Assembly (NCBI GenBank): GCA_037962975.1
Contig: CM075676.1
Location: 95,240,001-95,304,000 of the forward strand
Origin: Clitoria ternatea
Lineage: Eukaryota > Streptophyta > Magnoliopsida > Fabales > Fabaceae
Direction: 5' to 3'
Length of the DNA stretch: 64,000 nucleotides
Shown one piece after another: positions 12,499 to 25,492 of the stretch. The translations under genes and the position numbers were made by a program. A model generated the notes under the pieces. That model saw only the letters and a program-made list of their open reading frames with translations, had not been told where the DNA came from and ran no database searches. Each line of letters opens with the position of its first letter. The stretch's first letter is position 1.

Positions 12499-12570
12499 TG
12501 GACGGTGTAATGTCACAGTAATGGTATTTTGTGCACAATGGATGAGGATGCAAATTGGTCTCCTCTTCCA

Positions 12571-12580
12571 ATTTATAGGA
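12571..12580 (-). promoter_or_regulatory. TATA box of XTH gene 1
   Basis: Minus strand reads tcctataaat about 75 bases upstream of the chosen ATG, a usual distance for a plant TATA box with a short leader. Confidence 0.5.
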
Positions 12581-12599
12581 GTCAGTGAAGGGTAGGGAA

Positions 12600-14496
12600 T
12601 GTGTTTGAATAATAAAAGTTGGTTGGTGGGGTGAAGTGGAAACTGAACAGCTGGACAGCATTTGGTTTCATTAGCATAATAATCATAGTTTTTAGTGGTG
12701 CATTATGTGGTGCTTCTTAGGGAAGGTATATTATTTTACACACATACAGCAGTGGCTATGTTACCAGGTTTGTTCCACCAAACCACACATGGGTTTGGCT
12801 CTTGCAAGATTTGTAGAATCTATCCAAAGTGCTTCTACAAATTGAGCATTTAAAAATTTACTAGTCACAATGGACCTTTTTGGCTTGCCTTGTCAGCAGC
12901 AGGGAGGGAATGGTTTCATCCTTCCACATGTATGTAAATTCTAGAAAAAAATATACTACCATCCGGTTTCTTTTATCTAGCAACTTCTGGACCTGTATAT
13001 GTAAGAAATAACAAAGAATAAATAAATATGATTACAATTTAAAGCCATGAACGCAATAAAAAATTTCCCAAAAAAAAGGACCCTTTTAGTAGTTACTAAT
13101 AGTGCAGACCCGAGAATTCTGAAAGGGTAAATTTTGTTTACATATCCTTGATCATGATGCAAGTGGAAATTGATGACTTTTGTAACAATTAATAACCTCA
13201 AGTATGTTAACTGTGAAGGTTATCTTGGATAAAGAATTTTAGAATTTTAAAGATAGTTAAATTAATGACAAGTGATGATTATAAAAAAAAAATCAAGCAT
13301 GAGAGATATTCTAAATGGTAATCAAGTATTTTCTTTTACATAATTTAATTAATTGCCGTATACTATAATATATTAAGTTTTATTTAATATAATAAAATAC
13401 ATTTAAAGATACTGGTGTAGGTTTTCATACATAATCTTTAAAACTAGTAATTTAATAATTTAACTCGTCAACGATCTATTGAGTTGATCAATTCAAATGC
13501 GGTAACATAAAGGAGATGGTTTCGAGGACAGAGGAAGAAAATGGAGGATTAATTAGGATCTAACTACAACCCCCCTTTAAATTGGCATTGTTGATTGGGG
13601 GTGATAATGAGGTATGCATGCACAAGAATGTACACGCATAGTATCTTGATGTATAAGCATTGCTGTATGAAATTAATGTTAAAGATCGATTGAAGAAAGG
13701 GAAGGGGAGAGAGGAGGAAGAACCTGAAAAAATGGTGTAGTGGTATGGAATGATTTTGAAATCCTTCTTCTGCAAAGTGAATAAAGAAGTGGAAAGAAAG
13801 GAAAACACGAGGTGTTGTATGTGATAGGGGTACAAGGCCACAAACAAATTAATCAGCGATTTTCGCGCGTCTGCCATGTCTGTTTTCCCCACTGCTGATT
13901 CAGCTCCCAATGTCCTCATCAACAAATATAAATTAGGACTTTGGTTGTTTATGTCACAGGTTTTTAAATACTATTTTTTTTTATTTTGGTAATTTGGTTT
14001 ATTTTCTTTAGCTTTAAAAATTATGTTATTTAATATGTTAAAATTTATTTTGAAAAAACGTTGTAAAGACATGGTAGCATAAAACATGTGTTTAGGAAAA
14101 TCAATAGATATGCAGATCTCTTGGGGAACCTTGACCATGATCATCATTTTGAGCCATTTTGTTCCAAGTTCTCTATTTAGCCCTCCCTTAAAAATAAAAG
14201 AATTTTGATGAAATTTATTTTATATTTTTTTAAACATTAATTTCATATTTTTTAATTTGAGTACATAAAAATTCAAAAGATGCCATGAGAAGATTACACT
14301 AAAGAAAATTGAAGAGATTATTGGCAAATAGGTTGGAATAAAACCACTAAGATGAAGGCTCATGTTCACTTGACAGATATAGATATCAATAAAGAATAAA
14401 AGAATTAAGTTGAAGCGTGTTACAAATAAAGCAATTTAATAGGACTAAGAAGAAATGTGAAGGGTTTTATATTTTGATTTGATGAGTTTGTGTCCT
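12600..14496. other. Intergenic between XTH genes 1 and 2, no gene seen
   Basis: AT-rich spacer holding the upstream region of XTH gene 1 and the downstream region of XTH gene 2, both minus strand. An open frame at 13560-13925 (minus) matches no family I recognise and lacks gene-like context. Confidence 0.5.
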
Positions 14497-15541
14497 CTAG
14501 GATTGAGATGGTTTGCACTCTGGGGGAAGGCCTTGGGGAAATCTTTTGGTGTCGCTGCAATAATTGTAGATCATGTAATTCTTCTGCACCCAAAGCAGTC
14601 TCTCTTGACTCGTTGAATCCAACTCTTGTGAGAGCCATGCATTGGAAGTGCAAGATGATGCAGAGGAACCAACGCACGCATTGGCATTGAAATTCCTATA
14701 TGATGCGGTGAAAGGGCCTTGGCTCCAATCTGTCTTCACAAGACCACCCCTTGTTGCCCAATCATCAGCATTCCACAGGCTAGAGTATATCCTCATTGGT
14801 TGTTCCTTTGGGAATGGAACTCCTATTGACTCCATGTTCTTGAATTCTCTTATGGGTGTTCCATCTACAGAGAAGCTGAAACATATACCAACCAAAGTTG
14901 ATTAATTCATGCAACATTCATTCTTTAAAGAATATGTGTTACACGTTGAGTTCCTTACATGATGCGTTGAGGATTCCAAAGAATGGAATAAGTGTGGAAA
15001 TCCGCAGTTGGGTCAAACCACAAATAGAACTGTTGCTCTCTGTTGCCTTTGCCCTGGCTGAACACATTGGTGTGAAGAATGTATGGGTCTCCACTCAGAT
15101 TACCCAAGAACTCAAAGTCAATCTCATCCCAATTTGACCCTTTTGATGACAACTGTATTGTTACACAACCCAAATTAGAAAGTAGAATAAAAATAAAAAA
15201 TTTGAGGCATGGATGAAGAATTAAACATAATAGATTAAGGTTGTGTGTACACTTACATAGTAGGCAGTGACAGTGCCTGCAGAGTTTCCGGGTACAAGCT
15301 TGAGTTGCATATCAATATTGCCGAAGAGATATTCGTTCTTGGACTGAAATCCTGAGCCAGAGGCTTTGTCAAGGGAAAGAGTGAGAAGGTCGCCGTTGTT
15401 GAGAATCTTAGCACGACCATCTCCCCAAGTTATGTCGAAATCGTTGTAGAAGTTACCAGCAGAAGCTGCCATTGAAGAGGCCAATGCCAATACAAAGAGG
15501 ATGGTTGTTATAGTTGAAAATGTGGAGTAAATAGGTGCCAT
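14497..15541 (-). CDS. XTH: Xyloglucan endotransglucosylase/hydrolase 2 of the cluster
   Basis: GH16 cell-wall enzyme acting on xyloglucan. Exons on the minus strand are 15541-15257, 15152-14959 and 14875-14497; introns are GT-AG and the middle exon is 194 nt as in the other copies. The protein has 285 residues: signal peptide (about 1-30), the WGDGRAKILNNG strand, the intact signature DEIDFEFLG at 104-112 with E105, D107 and E109 as catalytic acids, the NLSG glycosylation site just after it, and the XTH C-terminal extension ending FPQGLPPEC. The ATG at 15541 was taken as start because it opens a typical signal peptide. It lies head-to-head with gene 3, 1.26 kb apart. Belongs to the XTH22-25-like subgroup by motif pattern (inference). 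Confidence 0.94.
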
Positions 15542-15648
15542 GGTTGATTTGAACTGGTATATCAAAAGTTGCTAGAACAAGTGAAGAAGTAATGAAATAT
15601 GAGAGAAACTGAAGGGATCGATGATTGTGATTGAGAAGTGGGGGTTGG

Positions 15649-15657
15649 TATTTATAT
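15649..15657 (-). promoter_or_regulatory. TATA box of XTH gene 2
   Basis: Minus strand reads atataaata about 110 bases upstream of the ATG. Confidence 0.5.
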
Positions 15658-15659
15658 GC

Positions 15660-16720
15660 GTGGGTGTGGAAGCAACATAGGAAGGTGGATAATTGGAAGT
15701 GGGGAAGAGTTGGAACAAATGTAACATTAAAATATTTGGAATTGGGTTGCATTATTTGTACTAGGACGCGGTTTTGGTTTTTCAATTGCTAAGTTGGTGA
15801 GGAATGGGCGCGTGTGGGGTCCCAAACCCAATAACCAGCACCGCCACAGAACCATTGGAATTACAAGTTAAAGCAGGTGATAATTTGGCTCAAACACGTT
15901 TTCCATCATCATAAAATACAGCTCTTTTATTTTCATCCTTTTAAAAGAATATATATAACTTCTAACTTATATTGAATATTTTGATTATTTTTTTGGGTAT
16001 GAATTATCTTATACGTATTTCTTAATACAATGGTATGAAATATTTTCTAAAACATTAGTTTTGGGATATATTCTTCTTAATTATTTTTGGAGCTTGTAAG
16101 AAAAGTTAAATACTCAGCTTTAAAAATATTTATTATATAACTAAATAAAAAATAATTTTTGAGATTGTGAATGTACAAAAGCATTAGTCATATATTTTAA
16201 TCTCTAAAATCTAAAACCAATAGGTTAAATGAGATTGAAGTTACAACTCTTCCCTCAATCTCAATGGCAATAACTGAGTCACAATTTGAATAATAAAGAA
16301 TTTTCATACAAGTTTGAAAAGAGATAATGTAAGGTGAAGATAGCAACCATGACACGCTGGTTGCCTCTAGGAGTAGGGGTGGCAGTGGCATGCATCGGTG
16401 ACGGTGGCCCTTTGACCCTATCCATTATCTTTCTTTTTTATTTACCCACACCCACCCACGGCACTGCCCCTTTCTAGTAATTTCCACTCACCATCAAATC
16501 AAATATTTCTAACAAAGAAACATATACAATAATTAAGTTAGCTTCTTCAATTAACCTGAGACCATCACTAGTTACACCTTCTCTTCTCATACAAGTAGTA
16601 CCACACACTTTGCTTTGACACCTCTCTCACCCAAACCACTTTCTACATCTTAATCTTATCCTGCAGAGTGCACAGGGACCTTCCCAATCCCCATCCTCTT
16701 CCCCCTCCCACTACCACTAC
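15660..16720. promoter_or_regulatory. Divergent upstream region between XTH genes 2 and 3
   Basis: About 1.1 kb between the two TATA boxes of a head-to-head pair. The stretch near gene 3 (16560-16795) is pyrimidine-rich (CT and CCA tracts), as are many plant leaders. No open frame here is a gene. Shared regulatory elements are possible but not shown by the sequence alone. Confidence 0.4.
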
Positions 16721-16722
16721 AA

Positions 16723-16733
16723 CTATATATACC
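16723..16733 (+). promoter_or_regulatory. TATA box of XTH gene 3
   Basis: ctatatatacc lies about 65-75 bases upstream of the ATG and is followed by a CT-rich leader. The same arrangement (tatatataccctcttc) occurs upstream of gene 4, so the duplication included the core promoter. Confidence 0.6.
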
Positions 16734-16797
16734 CTCTTCCTCTCTCTTTTATACCATCACACCACACGCATTTTTCTTTATCTTATTCACACATAAC

Positions 16798-17868
16798 ATG
16801 GCTTCTGCCACCACCTCTTCATGCCATGTGCTTCTTATTACCCTGCTTCTTGTGGCCTGTGCTGCTGCTGATTTCAACCAAGACTTTCAGATTACATGGG
16901 GAGATGGCCGTGCCAAAATACTCAACAACAACCTTCTCACTCTGTCACTTGACAAAACCTCTGGCTCTGGTTTCCAATCCAAAAACGAATACTTATTTGG
17001 CAACATTGACATGCAGCTCAAACTTGTCCCTGGAAACTCTGCTGGCACTGTCACCGCCTATTATTTAAGTCCTTCTTCACATTGTTATTATTAAATTCCA
17101 TGATGATTTATCATGTACCTATGCTAACAAAAATGTTTTATCTTTCGCAGCTTTCTTCAAAGGGAACAACATGGGACGAGATAGACTTTGAATTCTTGGG
17201 CAACCTCAGTGGTGACCCTTATATCCTTCACACAAATGTGTACAGCCAAGGCAAAGGCGACAGAGAGCAGCAATTCTATCTCTGGTTTGACCCAACTGCT
17301 GACTTCCATACATATTCAATTCTCTGGAATCCCCAACGTATTGTGTAAGCATCCAATAATATTAATCATCTTTATAAATTTGCAAATTGAAAGCTACAAC
17401 ATTTATATGTGTATAATAATATGCAGTACAAGAATTACTAAATTTTAATTTGTTATCAATGTGTGTTTCAGTTTTTCTGTGGATGGTACACCAATAAGGG
17501 AGTTCAAGAATTTGGAATCAATAGGAGTTCCTTTTCCAAAGAAGCAACCCATGAGGATATACTCGAGCCTTTGGAATGCAGATGATTGGGCCACAAGGGG
17601 TGGACTCGTCAAGACAGATTGGTCCAATGCTCCTTTTACTGCGTCCTATAGGAACTTCAATGCCAATAATGCTTGTGTGTGGAACGGTGGAAAATCCTCT
17701 TGCAACTCAAATTCAGCTTCTTCAACTGCATCTTGGCTATCACAGGAGCTGGATTCAAGTGGTGAGCAGAAGCTGAGGTGGGTGCAGAAGAAATACATGA
17801 TTTATAATTACTGCACTGACATTAAGAGATTTCCCCAAGGCCTTCCACTCGAATGCACCCGCTCCTAG
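16798..17868 (+). CDS. XTH: Xyloglucan endotransglucosylase/hydrolase 3, first splice donor lost
   Basis: Expected exons are 16798-17064, 17151-17344 and 17472-17868, giving 285 residues with signal peptide, intact DEIDFEFLG at 98-106 (E99, D101, E103), NLSG site and complete C-terminal extension. It is a very close duplicate of gene 4, including similar introns. The first intron should begin with GT at 17065, but the sequence is ttaagt where gene 5 has gtaagt and gene 4 gttagt. Without splicing the frame stops after residue 98. Using the next GT (17069) adds four bases and shifts the frame to an early stop after the signature region. The other three splice sites are normal. Either this copy is a recent pseudogene, an unusual splice is used, or there is a base error in the sequence. 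Function as an active enzyme is therefore doubtful. Confidence 0.8.
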
Positions 17869-20780
17869 ACCACTTCTACGGATTTAGTACATAATTTCTT
17901 CTTCTCTAACAAAGTCTTACAATTTCATTTGTAAATTTCTTGTGTTTGATGTTGGCCGTTTGTGCTTTTGTAGATGTATATTTTAAAATACTACGTTTGA
18001 TATATATAACCCTTCTGTTATTTGCATGACAAACCCCACAGGTGTTTACATCCTGTACTTTAGTATACCTTACACAATAAAATCTTAGAACGAGAAAGTT
18101 AATTATTATTAAAAAGATTACTAAGTTAGATAAAGGGTCATTTTTTAATAAGATTATAAATAAGCACTTCTTTTATAAATAAGTTAAAAGAAGTTAAAAT
18201 CAGCTTAAATCAGCTTATTTTCGTCAAAATTTAAAATAAGTGTTTTTTTAAATTAAAAAAATTTATCTCTTAAAATAAGTTTAAACAAACGAGCTCAAAC
18301 TTTTAATATTTATACAACTATTTCTTTTAATCATATATATCAATTGCTAATAAGTAAGAGTTGAATCCCTTAATTTATTAAACCAAAGATAATACCAATA
18401 TTAATGCCAAAAACCAAAATGTCGTTGAAAGGGCCTATCTCCAATATTTTATGAACCCACGTGTACATTCCGCACTAACCAAGATGGTACATCACCGCCA
18501 ATACCAATTGCTTCCTCCTTCCTCTACTTTTTAAATTATTGTCCGTGTAAATTTATAAAATTGCTTAATGGTACAAAAAAAAATTCGTATCCATTCATGT
18601 AATTCTTCAGCCCACTAAGGCCTTTTTCTCTGTCTAAATTTGTACTAAAATGTTCTTCGAAATAGCATACATGAATTTTTTATTATATATTCTAATTAAA
18701 ATATATTTGGGCTGAGATTATAATTTTTTTTTAATTCGCTTCGATCCAATATTGATTATGATTATGATTTGTTATAAATTTTATAAAAATAAAAATATTG
18801 TGATATTAAATTGTTTCTGTTACAATTACAAAACTTAATGAAAAGCAAAATTATAACTACTTAACATAATAAAAAAATATAGTAAAGTTACCAAACAGGT
18901 ATTTGCTTTTAAATCTAACAAATTGTAATACAAAATTTAGTCAATAAATTGATCTCTTGAGTTTGTTCCCTTCCAATATTTTTTACGACATAAATATTAA
19001 TATTTTAAATAGTTTAAAATAAAAACATAAATTTATAAATATAAAAAAAAATACATGATACAAAATTTGATTAGGTGCTAATTGAATAATCAGGTTTATA
19101 AGTCCGAGATTTGATATTTAATCTGATTATAATCCGTTCCTAGTTGGATTTAATCAATTTAATTAGGTTAGATTGGATGATCACTGAATAATAAATTTGA
19201 TTTGTTGTCAAATTCTAAAAATACTATTAATTATTGTCTTTTTTTAGTTTATTCATCTTTTTATAAAAAATCAGATCAATGGTGAATTGGTGAAAATAGT
19301 TCACCGTTTATTGATCTAACCATGATAAAACTCATAATAATAAAAGATATTTTTGTATAACATAATATAATAATAATAATAAGTTATATAAAATTCAAGC
19401 AAAATGGAAGTTAAAATAATATAAAAATATTTTATGATGACAAATTTATAATAAATGTAAAAATAATAAAAATTTGTATATAAGTGTTATATATGAACTT
19501 TTGATTCATTTAAAATATCTTAGGAGATTTAAAAGAAAAGAAAAAAGCAATTTTTAAAAAAATCAACGGGTACCAATCCCGAATTTTTTTTTCTCAGTTT
19601 TGAATCTGTCTAACTTTTTCAATAATAAATAGTTATGGTTTATTATGGTGTCAATTTTGTGATTTCTTTTCCTTTCTTTTAATTATATACTTGATGTTTT
19701 ATTAAAAATAATAATGAAATCGTATACTTGAGGTTAAAATTACGCTTACCATTTATACTCAAAATAAATATTCTTAATTATTTTAAATATGAATTTAATT
19801 AAATATATTATTAATATAAAAATTTTATACTAACATCTAATTATAAATTATCATAAACAATTATTTTTAATTTTTATAATAATTATTTTTAAAAAATCAT
19901 ATTTATAATGTATTCTAATTTATTGACGGTGTATATTAATCAAACTATTTATATATTTAGTCAGGCGGAAACATATTCCATTGGTTAAGAGTGTATACTA
20001 ACCGCTTCTATCTATACAGACACAGAAGAGGATAGAAAGAAAAAGATCATTTGAGTTGAACATACATATCAAGTAACAAACACAATTCACCATTATTTTC
20101 ACACAATTGAAAGGTCAAAAAATAAAGGAACAGTTGGAGTAGGGTCAAGCTCTTAAGGGTGAATTTGTTTCCTTTTCCATTGGTGCACATCCATTTTCAC
20201 TTTACCAAGAAGCTTAGATTTGAAGATTCAACCAAGTTAATTATCCAAACTTCTTATCATTATATTGCTGTAATGGATTTAAATTATTTTATACTACTGG
20301 TTTAAATTAATGTAAAATCATCAATACGGTAAGTAAAAAGCTTTAACTAATATAAAAAGATGAATTTGAAGTATTTATACTACTGGATAAATATATTTAT
20401 AAACAAGTAATAAAAAAGAAAGTGGGGGATTAATTATGAATAAGCAGCACCCAGAAAGTAATCAAGTAGTATTGGGACAGGGTTTAGTAAACGTGGGTGA
20501 AGTTGACCCTCTATCCATTAACAACTTTGATTATACTTACCACTTTACCTGATGATAGCGACTCATGATCAAGTCCTATAAACCGCGTGTTTCTTTTTCA
20601 AAGTCACAACCTCCCCCAATGTTACCTTCCCTACTTATCATATTTATTAGCTTTGGACAGCTTTCTAATTCTTACCTTCCCATACAACTATCTACAGCTT
20701 ATACCTCAAAACACTTACAACTACAAGGACCCTTCTCACCCTTTTCCTCTCCAACTTGCTTCCTACTTGCAACTACTTGC
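17869..20780. other. Intergenic between XTH genes 3 and 4, no gene seen
   Basis: Begins with the 3' region of gene 3 (an aataaa word near 18077). The rest is AT-rich. 18160-18300 contains a fragment ending aaaataagtttaaacaaacg that recurs at 43727-43750, a sign of a small dispersed repeat. 20540-20880 is pyrimidine-rich upstream sequence of gene 4. Confidence 0.5.
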
Positions 20781-20785
20781 TTAGT

Positions 20786-20802
20786 GTATATATATATATA
20801 CC
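20786..20802 (+). promoter_or_regulatory. TATA box of XTH gene 4
   Basis: A run of alternating TA followed by ccctcttc lies 85-100 bases upstream of the ATG, matching the layout at gene 3. Confidence 0.55.
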
Positions 20803-20886
20803 CTCTTCTTCCCTCCCTTTCCCATCATCATTTACAACTTCATTTCTTACATACTCACTTCCGAAACCTTCTCTACCACACATAAC

Positions 20887-21947
20887 ATGGCTTCTACCAC
20901 CTCTTCAACCCTTGTGCTTCTTATTCCTCTGCTTCTTGTGGCCTGTGCTGCTGCTGGTAATTTCAACCAAGACTTTCAAATTACATGGGGAGATGGCCGT
21001 GCCAAAATACTCAACAACAACCTTCTCACTCTGTCACTTGACAAAACCTCTGGCTCTGGCTTCCAATCCAAAAACGAATACTTATTTGGCAACATTGACA
21101 TGCAGCTCAAACTTGTTCCAGGAAACTCTGCTGGCACTGTTACTGCCTATTATGTTAGTCCTTCTTCACATTGTTATAATTCAGTTCCATATACATGATT
21201 TATCATGTGCCTATGCTAACAAAAAAAAATTTATCTTTCGCAGCTTTCTTCAAAGGGAACAACATGGGACGAGATAGACTTTGAATTCTTGGGCAACCTC
21301 AGTGGTGACCCCTATATCCTTCACACAAATGTGTTCAGCCAAGGAAAGGGAAACAGGGAGCAGCAATTCTATCTCTGGTTTGACCCAACTGCTGACTTCC
21401 ACACATATTCAATTATTTGGAATCCCCAACGCATCGTGTAAGCATCCAATAATATTAATCATCTTTATAAATTTGCAAATTCAAAGCTACATCATTTATA
21501 TGCAGCACAGGAATTACTAAATTTTAATTTGTTATCAATGTATGTTTCAGTTTTTCTGTGGATGGTACACCAATAAGGGAGTTCAAGAATTTGGAATCAA
21601 TAGGAGTTCCTTTCCCAAAGAAGCAACCCATGAGGATATACTCGAGCCTTTGGAATGCAGATGATTGGGCCACAAGGGGTGGACTCGTCAAGACAGATTG
21701 GTCCAAAGCTCCTTTCACTGCGTCCTATAGGAACTTCAATGCCAATAATGCTTGCGTGTGGAACGGTGGAAAATCCTCTTGCAACTCAAATTCCGCTTCT
21801 TCAACTGCATGGCTATCACAGGAGTTGGATTCAAGTGGTCAGCAGAAGCTGCGTTGGGTACAAAAGAACTACATGGTTTACAATTACTGCAATGACAAGA
21901 ACAGATTTCCTCAAGGCCTTCCACTGGAATGCACCCACTCTAGCTAA
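20887..21947 (+). CDS. XTH: Xyloglucan endotransglucosylase/hydrolase 4 of the cluster
   Basis: GH16 cell-wall enzyme remodelling xyloglucan. Exons 20887-21153, 21244-21437 and 21551-21947, introns GT-AG, 285 residues. Signal peptide about 1-23, then GNFNQDFQITWGDGRAKI; the catalytic signature DEIDFEFLG is at 98-106 with E99 as expected nucleophile and E103 as acid/base, followed by the N-glycosylation site NLSG. The C-terminal extension with its cysteines ends in FPQGLPLEC. This is the intact twin of gene 3: exons are nearly identical and introns 1 and 2 are alignable, with about 20 bases missing from intron 2. A longer open frame crossing 20756-21277 in another frame is a shadow. An aataaa word at 22036 may be the polyadenylation signal. 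Confidence 0.95.
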
Positions 21948-24900
21948 AACGTGTTACCATATAATCTGTCATTCTTTCATTCAATTTCATTTTTAACTTC
22001 CTGATTGTTCTTGTATACAATATTATCGCATGTAAAATAAAGCTTTTGTTATTTCTTTGTCTAAAGTCTAATAATGTTTCATTGTATGCTTTTACCTTTG
22101 AGTCTTCAAGTCATTCACACCAGTAATTTTTTTAGTGAAATATCACCACAAAATTAAAAGAATAAATAGATTTGTTTTTAATAAAAAAAATTATAACTTT
22201 TAAGTGATTTAAAACTTAGCTCTTGTAATTGAGATTAGCAAAATTCTTATTTTATTGATTGATCTGTACACTGTTAGTCAATAATCTTTTCTTATTCTTA
22301 AAAATAGTAAAACTACCACTTTGAAATTTCTATTTCAAGTATCAAACGAATTAACTTTGCGCGGATTCACAGATGTTTTATATGTTCAAGAGAAAAAAAA
22401 AATCGTACCATCACTTTAAAAAAATAGTACAAACTTATATATAAGTCATATTAGATGTGATCATTATTTAATTTGGACAGAATAAAATCCTTTAATCAGT
22501 TTAAAATAATTAAAAATTCATCAAACTAAAACTTAAAATAACTATATTATGCGTGTGGTTCCGATGGAATTTCAAATTTACTTTGAAAATTGAACAAGCT
22601 TTAATACATTACTTTTATATTTATATTGTTGTACTTAATTACATATATTAATTAAATTTATAGTGAGACTTAAAAAATTATAGGTATTTATTTATGATTT
22701 TTTTGTTATGTTGAAATTTTTTGGAGTGGTTATTTTAATTTTGAAATAATTATTTTTAATTTTTTTAGGTTGGAATTATATGTCTTGTATTTGATCTTAA
22801 AAAAATATATTTAATATAAAACAAAACAAAACAAACATATCCAATCTGAACAATATTTGATCGGATCAAATGTCATCATTCATTTTAACTAAATCAAACT
22901 AAACAATTTAGTAATACAGTTAAATTGGATAATATTTTATCTACAAAATATACCGATCTGAACCGCTAACACTCTATTCAATATTATAGTTTATAAACTG
23001 AAATGGTAAGAGAGAGTATGTTAAAGTCCGCTGTATGAAATTAGTTCATGAAATTAGGATTGTGATTTCAATTTTTATAAAATTAAAATTTCTTTTGAAA
23101 TTATAATTTTATGTTATGTTTGGATTGTTGTATATAAAATTAAAATATTAAATTACAATTCTAGTTAACTACCAATGATATTGATGGTAGTGATAGTGAT
23201 AATATGATGAAAAGAATGATTGTAATGATAACAGTATTAGTTATAATAGTGACAGTAACAGTAATAATAGCAGCAAAAATAATAATGATAATATGGATGA
23301 GGTAAAATGAGGTAGTGTGGATGATGGTGGTAACAATGAGACAATAGGGACAACAACAATATAATACAATATGATGTTAGAAATTAACAATTTGGAATGT
23401 ATAAGTCAAAAATTAAAAATAATTAATCTTAATTATATTGCAATTTTATGAAATTGGACATTGAAATTGAAACATCAATTTTTAGGAGGCTTCCCAACAT
23501 CATAATTATAACTTTAAGGGTAAATTCTGCTTTCAAACTTCAATTTCATAAATTTGGTGTATCAAACAACTAAACACTAATAGATTTTCGTCAAACGCAT
23601 TTTTAGAAAGAGATAAATAAATCCTTTGGTTTCACTATATGAATTAAACTTAAGGAGATTCAGAACAACTTTTACACATTGTTTCAGCAAACAACTTCAT
23701 TCTAACTAAAAACATTACTTTTAGGTGGAAAAATAATTAATATTATACATATGGCTTAAATTTTTAAAAAGCTAAAATGCTTCAGTATAAATTCCTATTT
23801 TATAATAATTTGTTTAAATAAGTTAACATATTTAAGTTAAATCTTTATATTAGATGAAATGATCTAAAAATTTTAACAAATTGAATGTAATTCACCGTCA
23901 ATAACATGGTGCTCGAATCCAGCAGCCACGTACGTGATTTTGAAAATTTCTAAGATAAAAAATTTGAAGTTTGAACAGCATTGACAAGAAAAAACACTTT
24001 AAAAGTCAACCCCCACCCTGAGGTCTTTAACAATTTACATCATCACGGGAAACATGAAATCAAAATCGACAATTTAACATCCTTTTTGTGAATATCAATA
24101 ATTTCCCAACAAAAATATTTTAAGAAACAATACTAGGTACTACTTTGTAACATTTTAAGAAACAAATATATCAATTTCATGATAGACCTTTCTTTATGAA
24201 AATAAAATCACATAGATTTTATTAATAAAAAATATATCACTAGTATTTATTTGCCAACCGAAGAGTCACTAGATCAAATTTCAAACATTAGATATTTTCA
24301 AAGCTAAAAAAACAGAGATATTTGTTATAAGACGGGATGAAACATTAAATTTATAAGGCGTTTGGTAAGTGAATTATTTTTTTATTTCAAGAATCTTTTA
24401 TTTTTATGTTTCGTGTAATTATTTTTGGTATACTAAAATTTCTAGTAATTTATTTTTATTTGTAATTTTCATCAAAACTTTCACACTAAAAGTGGTGAAA
24501 ATCCTAACTTCCACTTAGTTTGAAAACTTTTTATATATAAAAATATAATTGTGTCTTAAATATAAATTTATTTAAATATTTTTTAAAATTAAATCATATA
24601 AAATTATTAAAAATATAACGAGGATTAAAACTTAAAAGATCTGTGTAATTTTTAAGAAATTTTTTATATGTAAAAATATAATTATATCTCAAATATAAAC
24701 TTATTTAAATATTTTTTTATATTAAATTTTTATCTAAAATTATTAGAAATACAAAAATAATTGAAACTCAATAGATCTATATAATTTTAAAAAATAATTT
24801 TAACCCTACTAATATTTTTAGAAAATATAATTTCTGGAAAATATTTAAAAAAATGTATAGCCAGTGAGCAAACAACCCGGATAAAGCTGGAAAAATAGTA

Positions 24901-25400
24901 GTAGCGCGTGGTGGAACATTTTGTCCGTGTTAATGGCGGTGCAGTGGGAAGCCTTCAGGTTCAAGACATGATATCTATCATGGTTTCGAAAAATGATATA
25001 TGAAAGAAATATATTAATTAATTAAAAAAAGAAACTATGACAATAATTTTAAATATTTAACTCACTACATATTTAATAATTTATATGAAAAACTTTCGGG
25101 AACGGAGATAGAACATTGAAGTATTAGTTTAGCTGTAAAAGTTTAATGCTTGGCTGTCACTAACCAAAGCAAATTCATACACAAAAGGGTGTTAGAGTAA
25201 TGAAATTGAGCTTTCATCAATAAAAAATTTAAATACAATTTTTATTGCCTCGAGAATCGTATTTATATACTACTAGTTGACAATTTATGACAGCAGAATC
25301 CAAATCCTAACCAACCAAAGTTAATAAAAAGAGACACAAACGCGTCCATTCCAACTGCGTCCAGCTTAGCTTGCCTCCTCGCAATTTCGCATGTCCCTTC
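21948..25400. other. Intergenic between XTH genes 4 and 5, no gene seen
   Basis: AT-rich DNA without a supported coding region. 23160-23400 is rich in GAT/GTA/ATA trinucleotide runs resembling sequence at 10130-10230, so it may be a decayed dispersed repeat. No RNA gene or clear transposon ends were found. Confidence 0.5.
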
Positions 25401-25416
25401 CTCATAAAACTCGCTT

Positions 25417-25428
25417 CTTATAAATACC
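25417..25428 (+). promoter_or_regulatory. TATA box of XTH gene 5
   Basis: cttataaatacc lies about 70 bases upstream of the ATG. Confidence 0.6.
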
Positions 25429-25492
25429 AACCAAACCAAGGTCCCTTCACACTACCATCAATATAGGTTTTAGACATTTCTTCACACTAGAG

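Noticed and set aside
13560..13925. 121-residue minus-strand open frame between XTH genes 1 and 2
   Set aside because: No recognised domain, no gene-like neighbours or splice structure; length is compatible with chance.
20756..21277. 173-residue open frame on the plus strand
   Set aside because: It overlaps XTH gene 4 exon 1 in another frame, and the peptide has no domain; it is a shadow of the XTH coding sequence and its CT-rich leader.
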